DNA of 64,000 bases from positions 42,435 to 106,434 of the forward strand of contig PAIP01000059.1 of NCBI GenBank assembly GCA_002704915.1, written 5' to 3'. Position numbers and translations under genes: made by a program. The notes beneath the pieces are model-generated. The model did not search any database and was not told where the DNA came from. It saw nothing but the letters and a program-made list of their open reading frames with translations. Origin of the DNA: Parvularcula sp. Its GTDB lineage: Bacteria; Pseudomonadota; Alphaproteobacteria; Caulobacterales; Parvularculaceae. This document shows, one piece after another, positions 33,539-43,095 of this stretch (its first letter is position 1; each line of letters begins with the position of its first letter).

Positions 33539-34287
33539 TGAACGTGGTTGAAGTGTTCGAACAAGAGCGCAGCGGTTCCGGCCATCACGCCTAGCATGGC
33601 GACGTCATAGCCGCGTTTGTTCGGCGTGCCCGTTGCGTGCGGGCCGAGGTGAAAGATCAGCACATAAATCAGAGCGCCGGCGGCGGCGCCCAGCATGGCG
33701 GCGAGGGGGGGCGCTGTCGCCAGACCGAAAAGCGATTGCGCGCTTAACGTTCCCGCTATGGTTGTCAGCGCCGCGGCGATAATCGCAAACAGGATTGCGC
33801 GGCCGCGTGGCAGACCGGCTTGAGCGAGCAACGCATAAGCTATGACTCCTTCCGGAAATTCATGGAAAAGGAGCCCGCCAGTCGCAAGCCAGCCGGTGAA
33901 GGCCTCTTCCCAAAAGGAAGCAGCGTAAACGGCGCCGTCCAGAAAAGAATGAGCGGCAAGGCCGATAATCGAGACGTAACCGAAAGTAAGCGCCGCGCCC
34001 TCGGGCTGGCGCGCAACGGCGGTCTGGACCGCCATGCCGATCAACACCATGGCGACAAAACCGGCCAGAACCCAGCTTAAAGCGGAGGTGGAAATACTTG
34101 CGGCTTCAGGGATGAGATGAAACATCACGCCGACGGTCAACAGACCGACAGCGAAAGCTGCGCAATAAGCGCTGTTGCGCTGGGCCCAGCCGCTGAATGA
34201 GGCCATGGCGAAAATGCCAAAGGTGCTCATGGCCGCGGCTATCAAGCTCGCGATCAGCCCATTGATGATGCTGGCGTCCCCAAACAA
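33535..34287 (-). CDS. ZIP-family divalent metal transporter
   Basis: A 250-residue membrane protein with about eight helices. The ZIP metal site is clear: AAHSFLDGAVYAA in helix 4 and LFHEFPEGVIAYAL in helix 5. ZIP proteins bring zinc, iron or similar ions into the cytoplasm. A TTG at 34287 appears to be the start, preceded by GGAAGGGGG; no ATG lies before the first helix. It is divergent from a CDF zinc exporter, so the pair probably belongs to metal homeostasis. Confidence 0.88.
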   Translation of the reverse strand: MFGDASIINGLIASLIAAAMSTFGIFAMASFSGWAQRNSAYCAAFAVGLLTVGVMFHLIPEAASISTSALSWVLAGFVAMVLIGMAVQTAVARQPEGAALTFGYVSIIGLAAHSFLDGAVYAASFWEEAFTGWLATGGLLFHEFPEGVIAYALLAQAGLPRGRAILFAIIAAALTTIAGTLSAQSLFGLATAPPLAAMLGAAAGALIYVLIFHLGPHATGTPNKRGYDVAMLGVMAGTAALLFEHFNHVH

Positions 34288-34563
34288 ACCCGCAGGGCCC
34301 CCTTCCTGCCCATTTTAACTCTACTTTACTTATACATGCACGCGCAGGCGGTTGTCCTTAGCCTCAAACCGTACCGAATGATAGCAAGGAAGATGTTATC
34401 ACGTCACTTTTTTTCCCATGCGGGGCGGGCTCATCAGGGTGAACAGAGCGTGTTGAAATTACTGTGAAATGTAGGGACCGCGCCTTGCTCTGGCGGGCAA
34501 GCGCAGACTAAAGTCCCCGAGCCTAAAACAGCTTCGCGCAAAACAGGGCGCTCTGACGAACGC
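34288..34563. other. Divergent promoter region between ZIP and CDF genes
   Basis: 276 bases without a gene. The only structure I note is an imperfect inverted repeat at 34480-34504 (GCGCCTTGC, 8 bases, GCAAGCGC, one bulged base) about 60 bases before the CDF start, a possible metal-regulator operator. I see no clear Zur box. Confidence 0.35.
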
Positions 34564-35565
34564 ATGAGCAATTGCACACATCAGGATCATTCGCAGCCTG
34601 TCGGCAAAGTGACGGGACGCCTCCTGATGGCGCTCGCTGTCATCGTGGTCTTCATGGTCATCGAGGTTGTCGGCGGACTGCTATCGGGGTCGCTGGCCCT
34701 GCTCGCCGATGCGACCCATATGCTGACCGATGCGCTGGCCCTCGGGCTCGCCGCGAGCGCGCAGTTTTTCGCGGCGCGCCCGCCGGATAAACGGCTCCAT
34801 TTCGGTTATAACCGCGCGCAGGTTCTCGCCGCTTTCGTCAATGGCGTGTTGCTTGCCATTCTCCTCGTCTGGATTGTTTTCGAGGCTGTGCATCGCTTTT
34901 TCTCGCCGGTTGAGGTCGAGGCACAGCTCATGTTGTGGGTAGCGGTCGCCGGGCTGATCGCCAACGGCATCGCGTTTTTCATTCTTCACCGGCGCGATGA
35001 GCATAATCTGAATATGCGCGGCGCATTGCTCCATGTGATAAGCGACCTTTTGGGCTCGGTCGCGGCGATCATTGCGGCGCTGGTGATCGCCGCTACAGGG
35101 TGGATGGCCATCGACCCCATCCTCTCCGTCGGCGTCGCGTTCCTGATCGGCGTTTCAGCATTAAGGCTGGTGCGCGAAACCGGACACATTCTACTCGAAG
35201 GCGCGCCGGAGAATATCGATCTCGCTGAGCTGGAAGCGGAGTTGCTGAAATCGGGCCCGCAGATAAAAAGCGTCCACAGCATTCAGATTTCGCAAATCAC
35301 GCCGGAGCAGCCGCGTTTGACCATGCATGTCTGCGTCGGGGACGCGCGTGACGCCGCCGGCGCGCTTGCCGAGGTGAAAGCCTTTCTCGAAGAGCGCTAC
35401 GGCATCCATTATTCCACCATTCAGGTGGAGATTGGCGAGGAATGCCCGGACGCGGCCTCTCCGGGCGCCGCGGCGTCATTTGAGGTTCACGGCCATGGTC
35501 CGTCCTGCCGCAGTAACGTGGAAATCAAACCCCAGGGCGGCGCAGCGGCTTTCGTTACGGATTAA
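34564..35565 (+). CDS. Cation diffusion facilitator (zinc/cobalt/cadmium exporter)
   Basis: A 333-residue CDF transporter of the CzcD/ZitB kind with six helices. The metal-site pairs are DATHMLTDALAL in helix 2 and HVISDLLGSVAA in helix 5. The cytoplasmic C-terminal domain (HSIQISQITPEQPRLTMHVC) is present. The N-terminus (NCTHQDH) and C-terminus (HGHGPSC) carry extra His and Cys that could bind zinc. It exports Zn2+ or similar ions in exchange for protons. The stop interlocks with the O-ligase gene (TTAA). Confidence 0.93.
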   Translation: MSNCTHQDHSQPVGKVTGRLLMALAVIVVFMVIEVVGGLLSGSLALLADATHMLTDALALGLAASAQFFAARPPDKRLHFGYNRAQVLAAFVNGVLLAILLVWIVFEAVHRFFSPVEVEAQLMLWVAVAGLIANGIAFFILHRRDEHNLNMRGALLHVISDLLGSVAAIIAALVIAATGWMAIDPILSVGVAFLIGVSALRLVRETGHILLEGAPENIDLAELEAELLKSGPQIKSVHSIQISQITPEQPRLTMHVCVGDARDAAGALAEVKAFLEERYGIHYSTIQVEIGEECPDAASPGAAASFEVHGHGPSCRSNVEIKPQGGAAAFVTD

Positions 35566-36896
35566 GCCGGATTTTCCCCTTCGCCGAGGAGCTGTTTCAG
35601 GCGCTTGCGGCCGCGCCAGTTGCGAAGCCGCGCTTCGCGCAGGGCGTAGCCGACCGGTTTTCCTTCGGCAACGGACATTTTGCTCAATGCGGCGATGAGC
35701 GCGATGACAATGAGATACCCATCCCACATTTCCAGCGAAACGGAAGCGCCGCCAATGGCGAAAACGGCAAGCGACATTTGCGCGTAATAGGCGAAGCGCC
35801 ATTTCCATGGCGCGAGCTTTTCGTTTCCGCGCGAGAGATAGATGCGCCAGGATGTGAAAAACGCGGTTGCGAAGAGCGCCAGATAGATCAACAGCCCGAC
35901 AAAACCGGCGCCCCCCAATACTTCGAAATAGATGCTGTGCGCCGCCTTGGCGCGCGCCGCACGCTCAATGTCGACGGATTGCGCTATCTCTTTTTCATAG
36001 GAGTTGCGTAGTCCGGCGCCGGTCATGGGATGCTCAACCGCGAGTTTGTAGTTGATCACCCAGGCGTCGACCCGGCCCATAAAGGACGCATCCTGCGTCG
36101 CCTCGCCGATGGTGCTCATGCGCTCTGTCCATTTTCCCGGCATGAAAGCGATGGCGGGCGCCATGACGAGAACAAGCCCCGCCAGAATGGCGAATTTGTG
36201 TTTGGCGCGGATCCAGAAAAAGCCGCTGAACGCAATCAAGGACAGGAAGGCGCCCCGCGATTGCGTGCCGATGATGGCGACGATGGCGAGGCAGAAAAGA
36301 GCCAGAAGCCCACGCCTGACAATGGGCCGCACTGACTCGTCGCGCAGATAGAGAATGAGCGGCAGGATCGTTGCGACGGCGATGCCGAAATGGTTGTTGT
36401 CTTCAAGCACCGTGTTTGGAAGACCCTGCACTCTGAATTGGCCGAGCGTGGCGAAGGTGAAGGCGGCGCCCTTCGCGGCGAAGAACCCGATGGACGCCAC
36501 CATGGTCCACACCAGCGCATTAAAACGCAATTTGCCCGCGGCCATCTGCGCGCAGAGCAGGACGAAGAGCAGCGTCTTGATGAAGCGGTCGTGATAGACC
36601 GCCGAGTTTTCAGGGCTGAGCGAGAAAGCCTGCGCCAACGTCAGCCAGCCTGCGAAGAGAATAATGAGAATGGTGATGACGTCGAAGCGGAACTTTGCGA
36701 TTTCACCGGAGACGACATAGGAGCCGATGGTGACGCCGGCGATGATGACGTTGAGCGGAACGCCATAAACGCCGAAAGCGGCCTGATGCGGCGTCATCAG
36801 GGTAAACCACGCCCAGGTCAAAAGCCCGGCGAACGGGTGGCGGATCGCCGCCGCAAGGCAGAGCGCCATAAAACTGAGCAGAATGAGGTCGCGCAT
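35562..36896 (-). CDS. O-antigen-ligase-like protein, exosortase-A-associated O-glycosylation ligase type
   Basis: A 444-residue polytopic protein with about ten or more helices and an N-terminal DUF5935-like part (RHPFAGLLTWAWFTLMTPH, then YGVPLNVIIAG). The ligase domain has QSRGAFLSL and the periplasmic loop with PMTGAGLRNSYEKE and AHSIYFEVLGGAGFVGLLI, the pattern of WaaL/PglL-like transferases. In exosortase-A bacteria this family is linked to extracellular polysaccharide or protein glycosylation. No exosortase or EpsH gene is in the window, so it may be an isolated member of a dispersed system. Confidence 0.85.
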   Translation of the reverse strand: MRDLILLSFMALCLAAAIRHPFAGLLTWAWFTLMTPHQAAFGVYGVPLNVIIAGVTIGSYVVSGEIAKFRFDVITILIILFAGWLTLAQAFSLSPENSAVYHDRFIKTLLFVLLCAQMAAGKLRFNALVWTMVASIGFFAAKGAAFTFATLGQFRVQGLPNTVLEDNNHFGIAVATILPLILYLRDESVRPIVRRGLLALFCLAIVAIIGTQSRGAFLSLIAFSGFFWIRAKHKFAILAGLVLVMAPAIAFMPGKWTERMSTIGEATQDASFMGRVDAWVINYKLAVEHPMTGAGLRNSYEKEIAQSVDIERAARAKAAHSIYFEVLGGAGFVGLLIYLALFATAFFTSWRIYLSRGNEKLAPWKWRFAYYAQMSLAVFAIGGASVSLEMWDGYLIVIALIAALSKMSVAEGKPVGYALREARLRNWRGRKRLKQLLGEGENPA

Positions 36897-37001
36897 GCCT
36901 GCCGCCGCGGTTCATCGCGGGAAAAACCCGCCGCCGATTAAGCATATATACAAGGAACAGGCCGAATCCGGCGCTCGTTTCGCGCAAATTTACAAGCTTG
37001 G

Positions 37002-38006
37002 TTAACGGCCAGCTTCGTAAACGGCGCGGGCGATGGCGCGGGTCAGGCAGTCGGATGCCGCGGCCCCGATGCGCGCCACAAGGCCGTGGCGGAAAGGCGG
37101 AGGATCGGAAGGCAGATCTTTTTCGGCTGTCGCGATGGCGAAGACGATGTCGCCGTCAAAGGCCGTATGCGCGGGGCGAACGGCGCGGGCGATCCCGTCC
37201 TGCGCCATCATGGCGATGCGTTTGACTTCCACATTGGTGAGGTCCGCATTGGTGGCGACGATCGCCAGCGTCGTATTGGCGCCGGCCTGAGCGCGGGCGT
37301 GAAGACGCGAAAAGTTTGGGAAGGGCTCAGCAAGCTCATGCAGGGTCGGCGGCCTCTGTCCCCCGAACTCGCCGGCGAGTTCATAGGGCCAGGCGTGGAA
37401 GGTTTCGCCGTCCGCCATATAGACAGACCCGACAGGATTGGCCGCAACAAGCGCGCCGACCACAACGCCCTGTTCAAGCACAAGCGAAGCCGAGCCGAGC
37501 CCGCCCTTTTCGACGCCGGCCATGGCGCCGCGCCCCGCGCCGGTCGAACCGAGTTCGAAGGTCACATCGGCATTTACGACTGCGTCCATGCCGAGCTTTC
37601 GGTAAGGCGGCGTGTCGCCCCAGTCCTTGTCGCCGTCATTGCCGAGATCGTGCAGCACGGCGGCGGGCATGATGGGAATCGCCGGGCCCTTGTCGCTGAG
37701 TTTGAGGCCCACATCGGCTTGAGACAACGCGCTTGTGGCGCCGTCCGCCGCGGCGAGGCCGAAGACGGAACCGCCGGTCAACACAATCGCGTCGCAGCGG
37801 CCCACAAGATTTTCCGTTGAAAGCACGTCGATCTCGCGCGTGCCCGGCGCGCCGCCGCGCACATCGGCGGCGGCGATGAAACGCCGGGCGCAGCGCAACA
37901 CGGTGACGCCGGTCTGAACGTTTTCGTCAGTCGCGTTGCCAACCGTAAGACCAGTCACATCGGTGATCAGATTGCGCGGGCCGGGTTTCAGAATGTCGTC
38001 GCTCAT
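37002..38006 (-). CDS. P1-family peptidase (DmpA/L-aminopeptidase type)
   Basis: A 334-residue Ntn-type hydrolase made as a precursor that cuts itself. Typical segments are the opening TDVTGLTVGNATDENVQTG, GRGAMAGVEKGGLGSASLV with the self-cleavage site before the nucleophilic Ser in KGGLGSAS, and NTTLAIVATNADLT. Family members remove N-terminal residues from peptides, often beta- or D-amino acid containing ones. ATG at 38006 overlaps the stop of the ABC ATPase gene (ATGA), so peptide uptake and hydrolysis are made together. It is the last gene of the operon. Confidence 0.92.
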   Translation of the reverse strand: MSDDILKPGPRNLITDVTGLTVGNATDENVQTGVTVLRCARRFIAAADVRGGAPGTREIDVLSTENLVGRCDAIVLTGGSVFGLAAADGATSALSQADVGLKLSDKGPAIPIMPAAVLHDLGNDGDKDWGDTPPYRKLGMDAVVNADVTFELGSTGAGRGAMAGVEKGGLGSASLVLEQGVVVGALVAANPVGSVYMADGETFHAWPYELAGEFGGQRPPTLHELAEPFPNFSRLHARAQAGANTTLAIVATNADLTNVEVKRIAMMAQDGIARAVRPAHTAFDGDIVFAIATAEKDLPSDPPPFRHGLVARIGAAASDCLTRAIARAVYEAGR

Positions 38007-39610
38007 AAGGTCTCTCCGGCGCTTTGCCGCCACTTTATCACAGGGGCCGCTGCGATGAGACGTCTGGTATAGTCATTTTCCGGCGCGGCGAAAATCTGCC
38101 CGGTTTCGCCGCGTTCGACAATATGGCCGTTTTTCATGACCAGCACGCGGTCAGCGATATCGTGGATCACCGACAAATCATGAGTGATAAACAGAAGCGA
38201 CACGCCTCGCGAGGCAGAGAGGGATTGCAGCAAGTCGAGGATGCGATTGCGCGAGCCGATATCGAGGGCGGAGGTCGCTTCGTCGAGGATCACCACATCC
38301 GGATCCGTTGCGAGCGCCCGGGCGATGGCGATGCGCTGGCGCTGTCCCCCGGAGAAAGCGTGCGGATATTTATCGAGCGTTTCCTCATTGAGGCCGACGC
38401 TTTCGATAAGTGCTGCAGCGCGCTGGCGCTTTTGCATACGCGTCAGGGGGGCGTCGATGAGATGCAGGGGTTCGGCGACGATATCGGCGATGCGCTGGCG
38501 CGGGTTGAAACTGGAATAGGGATCCTGAAAGACAATCTGGATTTTTCGGCGCAACCGCCGCATGGAGGCCTTGTCTCTGGCGGGAAAACTTTCGCCGCCA
38601 ATGGCGGCGCGCCCTTCCGCCAGCGGATGAAGTCCAAGCAGCGCTTTCGCCAGAGTGGACTTGCCGCAGCCAGACTCGCCCACAAGCCCCAGTGTTTCGC
38701 CCTTCATGATGTCGAAATCGACATTGTGAACAGCGCGGAAGAGGGACGGCGCCGCAAACAGCGATGGGCGCCTGTTTACATAGTCGCAGGAAATGTTTTC
38801 GGCTTTCAGGACCGATTCGGTTTTCGGCGCCGCGGAGGTCTCGCGTCTCACGCGCGCCGGAATAAAATCTCTGGCGAGCGCGGAGTCGGCATGGGCGTAA
38901 AAATCATTAGCGGCTTCCTCGGCGATGATGCGGCCGTGATCCATCACTGCGATCCGGTCAGCGATGTGCGACACCACAGCGAGGTCGTGAGTGATGAGCA
39001 GGAGCGACGTACCGTCTTCTTTCACGAGGCTCTTCAAAAGATCGAGAATTTCCGCCTGTGTGGTTACGTCGAGCGCCGTTGTCGGCTCGTCGGCGATCAG
39101 CACTTTCGGTTTCATGGCGATGGCGATGGCGATGACGGCGCGCTGTCGCTGACCGCCGGAAAGTTCATGGGGCCGCTTGGCGGGAGAAACTTCCTCAGGC
39201 GGCAAACCGGCGCGGGCGAGAGCGGTCTCGGCTTTCTTTTGGGCCTCGGCGCGGCTGATCTTTTCATGCGTCTGAAAAACTTCCGCCACTTGCGCGCCGA
39301 TGGTCTGGAGCGGATTGAGCGCCGTCATGGGCTCCTGAAACACCATGGCGACTTTTCGTCCGCGAAGCTCGCACAGAGCCCGTTCGCGCATGGCTAATAT
39401 GTTCTCGCCATCCATGATGATCTTGCCGGAAAGTTGTGCGGCCCGGGGGCTCAGCCCCATCATGGCGAGCGCCGTCATGGACTTGCCGGAGCCGGATCGT
39501 CCGATCAGCCCTGTAATTTCGCCTTCGCGCAGAGAGAGCGTGACGCCGTCGAGAATCTGCGCGCCGCCTATGCTGAGAGACAGATTATCCAGCCGGATTG
39601 CGTCGGTCAC
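38003..39610 (-). CDS. Fused double ATPase of a peptide ABC transporter (DppD-DppF in one chain)
   Basis: A 535-residue protein with two complete ABC domains. First: Walker A GRSGSGKSMTA, signature LSGGQRQRAVIA, Walker B VLIADEPTTALD. Second: Walker A GESGCGKSTLA, signature FSGGQRQRIAIA, Walker B VVILDEATSALD. Each has the C-terminal oligopeptide-type switch. It would drive import of di- or oligopeptides by the two permease domains encoded upstream. It overlaps both neighbours by 4 bases. Confidence 0.95.
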   Translation of the reverse strand: MTDAIRLDNLSLSIGGAQILDGVTLSLREGEITGLIGRSGSGKSMTALAMMGLSPRAAQLSGKIIMDGENILAMRERALCELRGRKVAMVFQEPMTALNPLQTIGAQVAEVFQTHEKISRAEAQKKAETALARAGLPPEEVSPAKRPHELSGGQRQRAVIAIAIAMKPKVLIADEPTTALDVTTQAEILDLLKSLVKEDGTSLLLITHDLAVVSHIADRIAVMDHGRIIAEEAANDFYAHADSALARDFIPARVRRETSAAPKTESVLKAENISCDYVNRRPSLFAAPSLFRAVHNVDFDIMKGETLGLVGESGCGKSTLAKALLGLHPLAEGRAAIGGESFPARDKASMRRLRRKIQIVFQDPYSSFNPRQRIADIVAEPLHLIDAPLTRMQKRQRAAALIESVGLNEETLDKYPHAFSGGQRQRIAIARALATDPDVVILDEATSALDIGSRNRILDLLQSLSASRGVSLLFITHDLSVIHDIADRVLVMKNGHIVERGETGQIFAAPENDYTRRLIAAAPVIKWRQSAGETL

Positions 39611-40446
39611 ATGGCCCCCACGATCCGGTGCGGGTCGAGGCGCCGGCGCAGCCCGTCGCCCAGAAGATTTAGTCCGAAGACGAACAGAAAAATCGCAAGG
39701 CCCGGAAAAATGGCGAGCCAGGGCGCGAAGCTGATCATGGTCTGGCTTTCGGCCAGCATGCGCCCCCAGCTCGGGGACGGCGGCTGCGCGCCCAGCCCTA
39801 CATAAGAGAGCGCCGCTTCGGCGAGAACGGCCAGCGAGAACTGCACCGTCGCCTGCACAATGATCACCGGCAAAATGTTCGCCAGCACATGTTCGAGAGA
39901 GATTTGAAACGCGTTCTTTCCGGCGGTTCTTGCGCTCATGACAAAGCCGCGCGTCCAGATCGGTAAGGCTGCGCCGCGGGTCAGCCGCGCGAATACGGGA
40001 ATATTGAAGATGCCGATGGCGATGATCGCGTTGACGGCGCCGGGTCCGTAAACCGCGGCGATGAGAATGGCGAGAATGATCGCGGGAAAAGCGAAAACGA
40101 CATCGCTCATGCGCATCACAGCATCTTCGACAAGTCCTTGCGTTTGCGCTGCCAAAAGACCGAGGGGAACGCCGACGAACATCCCAATGCTGACAGCGAC
40201 GAGCGCCACAAAGATCGATATGCGCGCACCGACCATGATCATGGAAAAGACATCGCGGCCTAGATGATTTGTTCCGAAAGGATGAGCAAAAGAGGGCGCC
40301 GCGAGGCGTGCGTCGGCGTCGACCAGCGCGACATCATGAGGCGTCCAGACAAAGGAGAGCAGGGCGATGAAGAGGAATAATGCGACAATCGCCGCGCCGG
40401 CGGCGAAGCCCTTGTCGCTGCGCAAACTGGCTGCGATCGCGCTCAT
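39607..40446 (-). CDS. Peptide ABC transporter permease (DppC type)
   Basis: A 279-residue permease with six helices and the DppC opening (HPFGTNHLGRDVFSMIMVGARIS). The EAA loop that contacts the ATPase appears as SARTAGKNAFQISLEHVLANILP, and the end ALSYVGLGAQPPSPSWGRML is typical. It pairs with the permease half of the fused upstream gene. Starts and stops overlap its neighbours (ATGA). Confidence 0.95.
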   Translation of the reverse strand: MSAIAASLRSDKGFAAGAAIVALFLFIALLSFVWTPHDVALVDADARLAAPSFAHPFGTNHLGRDVFSMIMVGARISIFVALVAVSIGMFVGVPLGLLAAQTQGLVEDAVMRMSDVVFAFPAIILAILIAAVYGPGAVNAIIAIGIFNIPVFARLTRGAALPIWTRGFVMSARTAGKNAFQISLEHVLANILPVIIVQATVQFSLAVLAEAALSYVGLGAQPPSPSWGRMLAESQTMISFAPWLAIFPGLAIFLFVFGLNLLGDGLRRRLDPHRIVGAM

Positions 40447-42998
40447 CGCCGTTCCCCGTGAAGGCGCGGGTCGACAATGGCGTAGGCGAGATCGATCAGA
40501 AAGGCGATGGCGACCACAGCGAAGACAAGCACCATGACGACGCTTTCGACGACGATCAGGTCGCGCTGTGCGATCGCCTGAAACACCATGCGGCCGAGAC
40601 CCGGCAAATAGAAGACGTTTTCAATGATGACGCCGCCGGCGAGCAGGAAGGCGAATTGCAGGCCCAATATGGTCAGCACCGGGATGAGCGCATTTCTGAG
40701 TGCATGACCGGTCAGGGTTTCGCGCCGCGTAAGACCTTTTGCGCGCGCCGTGCGGATATAATCCTCGCGCAGGGTTTCAATGGTCGACGACCGCATGATC
40801 TGTGTCAGGATCGCCGCCTGCGGAATGGCGAGCGCAATGGCGGGAAGCAGCAGCGCCTTCAGGGCGGAAAAGAAACCGGCGTCCCAGCCGGGAAAGCCGC
40901 CGGCGGAAAACCAGCGAAACGCAACGGCGAAGATCATCACCAGCAGGATCGCGAGCCAGAAATTCGGGATGGCGACGCCGGCTTGCGCCGTCGCGACGAT
41001 GGCTTTGCCGGATGCGCGGTCGCGGCGCGCTGCGGCGGCAAGACCCGCCGGGATGCCGATAGCGGTCGAGATGGCGAAGGCGAGGAGGGCGAGTGGCAGC
41101 GACACCCAAATGCGCTCCGCCATCAACTCGGCGACCGGCGTGCGGTAAGTGTAGCTGACGCCGAAATCGCCCATGGCGAGCCCGCCGATCCAGCTTGCAT
41201 AGCGCGCGATCAGCGACTGATTGAGCCCCAGCTCTTCGCGCAGCGCATCGACGGCGGCGGGGTCGGCGTTCAGCCCCATCATGAACGCCGCCGGATCGCC
41301 TGGCGCGATTTCAATCAGAAAGAAAATCACCAGCGACGCGGTGAACAGTGTCAGCGCCATGGAGGCGGCGCGGCTGGCGAGAAAAGCAGGACTAGCTCTG
41401 GCGAACACCGCGACCACGGTGAAGGCGAGTGCGATAACAACGAATATCGGCCAGAGCGGAAGCATGCGCGTTGGATGATCTCCGGGAGCCAATGGTGCGC
41501 GCCCGACGACATCAGCGTCGGTGAGATCATTGGCCTGCACTGGCGCATTGGCCCACACGCCCGTTACGTCTTTCGACCAGACCGCAATTTTCGGACTGGA
41601 GGCGATGAACACATTCACCGCATCCTCCGCGATGATCTCTTGCGCCTCGTGCAACAGCGCATCGCGGCGCGCCGGATTGGTTTCTCCGCGCAGAACAGCG
41701 ATCACCTTGTTGAAAGCGTCGCTATGATACTGAAAATAATAATCGTCGCGCGCATAGATATCGATATCCACAGGCTCGGTGTGGGAAACGATGGTGAGAT
41801 CGTAGTTCTTATTGGCGAAGACCTGGTCGAGCCATTGCGCCCATTCGATATTGCGGATCTCGACTTTAACTCCAACAGCTTCGAGCTGCGCCGCGATCAC
41901 CTCGCCGCCGCGGCGCGCATAGGCCGGCGGGGGCAGGGCAAGCGTGGTTTCGAAGCCGTCGGGATAGCCAGCTTCCGCCAGCAGACGCCGTGCTTCCGCC
42001 GGGTCGTATGGGTAAAGACCGGTGAGGTCTTCATAGGAAGGATGATGCGGCGGAAAATGGCTGCCAATCGGCGTTCCAAAGCCGAAGAGGCCTGCTTCGA
42101 TGACGGCTTGCTTGTCGATGGCGTGATTGAGCGCGCGGCGAACGCGAATATCGTCAAAAGGCGGGACGCCATTATTGATGGCGAGAATCATTTCCCCTTC
42201 GCCCGTGCCGGTGACGATCTTGAAGCGATCATCGCGTTCGATCAGTCCGAGATTTTCCGCCGCCGGATAATTCGGGAAGCCGTCCACATCGCCAGCCATC
42301 AGGGCTGCAAAAGCGGCGGTCGGGTCGGGAATGAAAATGAAATTGATCCGGTCGAGCGCCGGGCGGTTCCCCCAATAGTCATCATTGCGGACAAGCGTCG
42401 CGGAGGCGCCTCTGCGCCAGCGCAGGAATTTGAACGGGCCTGTGCCGACCGGGTTGCTGGCATTGGTCGCGGCGCTTTCCTCGGCGACAATGACCGCGTC
42501 GCCCCAGCCGAGATAAGTGGGGAACGCGCCGAGCGGTTCATTCAGGGTGATGCGTACTGAATAGGGGCCAGTCGCGCGCGCCTCATTGATTATTTCAAAG
42601 ATCGGGCGTTGTGCGTTTGTAGATTCCGGCGCTTTCGCGCGGTTCAGCGTGAAGACGACATCTTCCGCGTCGAACGATGTTCCATCGTGAAATGTGACAC
42701 CTTCGCGCAACTTGAAATCGTAAATGCGCCCGTCCCCGGAAACGGTCCAGCTTTCCGCGAGGAGGGGCGAGACAGCGCCGTCTTCATTAATGCGGGTCAG
42801 CCCCTCGAAGACATTGGCGTAAACGATTTCGTCAATCGCCGCCGCCGCGCCGCTGGTGGGGTCGAGATTGGGGGGCTCAAGCTGTACGCCGATATTGAGC
42901 GCCCCGGCAGCGTGCGCCGGAGAAATGGACAAGGCCGCCGCCAGAACCAGAAGGGCGCGCAGCATCGTCAGACGAAACATGTCGGCCTTGGCCGGCAT
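40443..42998 (-). CDS. Fused peptide-binding protein and DppB-type permease
   Basis: An 851-residue fusion. A signal peptide (cut near AHA-AG) leads a complete family 5 binding protein (about residues 28-480; IGVQLEPPNLDPTSGAAAAID, then VYANVFEGLTRINEDG). A membrane helix (LWPIFVVIALAFTVVAVFA) connects it to a DppB permease (about 530-850; FFLIEIAPGDPAAFMMG and the EAA segment ARAKGLTRRETLTGHALRNAL). Normally these are two genes; here the binding domain is tethered to its own permease. The ATG at 42998 has an AAGGAG site 5 bases before. The reading frame is intact across the junction, so it is not an obvious sequencing join. Confidence 0.93.
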   Translation of the reverse strand: MPAKADMFRLTMLRALLVLAAALSISPAHAAGALNIGVQLEPPNLDPTSGAAAAIDEIVYANVFEGLTRINEDGAVSPLLAESWTVSGDGRIYDFKLREGVTFHDGTSFDAEDVVFTLNRAKAPESTNAQRPIFEIINEARATGPYSVRITLNEPLGAFPTYLGWGDAVIVAEESAATNASNPVGTGPFKFLRWRRGASATLVRNDDYWGNRPALDRINFIFIPDPTAAFAALMAGDVDGFPNYPAAENLGLIERDDRFKIVTGTGEGEMILAINNGVPPFDDIRVRRALNHAIDKQAVIEAGLFGFGTPIGSHFPPHHPSYEDLTGLYPYDPAEARRLLAEAGYPDGFETTLALPPPAYARRGGEVIAAQLEAVGVKVEIRNIEWAQWLDQVFANKNYDLTIVSHTEPVDIDIYARDDYYFQYHSDAFNKVIAVLRGETNPARRDALLHEAQEIIAEDAVNVFIASSPKIAVWSKDVTGVWANAPVQANDLTDADVVGRAPLAPGDHPTRMLPLWPIFVVIALAFTVVAVFARASPAFLASRAASMALTLFTASLVIFFLIEIAPGDPAAFMMGLNADPAAVDALREELGLNQSLIARYASWIGGLAMGDFGVSYTYRTPVAELMAERIWVSLPLALLAFAISTAIGIPAGLAAAARRDRASGKAIVATAQAGVAIPNFWLAILLVMIFAVAFRWFSAGGFPGWDAGFFSALKALLLPAIALAIPQAAILTQIMRSSTIETLREDYIRTARAKGLTRRETLTGHALRNALIPVLTILGLQFAFLLAGGVIIENVFYLPGLGRMVFQAIAQRDLIVVESVVMVLVFAVVAIAFLIDLAYAIVDPRLHGERR

Positions 42999-43095
42999 TG
43001 GCGCTCCTTGGGGCGGCGTCGGATTTCGTCTGTTTATCAGGCTTTTAGGCTGGATCAAGAAACGCTTTTGAGAGCAGGGGCTTGCAGCCGTTCTC

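Noticed and set aside
34380-34410. Possible Zur box (GATGTTATCAC) between ZIP and CDF genes
   Set aside because: Only one half matches the alphaproteobacterial pattern and there is no inverted partner.
40380-42560. 726-residue plus-strand open frame
   Set aside because: Antisense of the fused binding protein-permease gene; Arg/His-rich with no recognisable fold.
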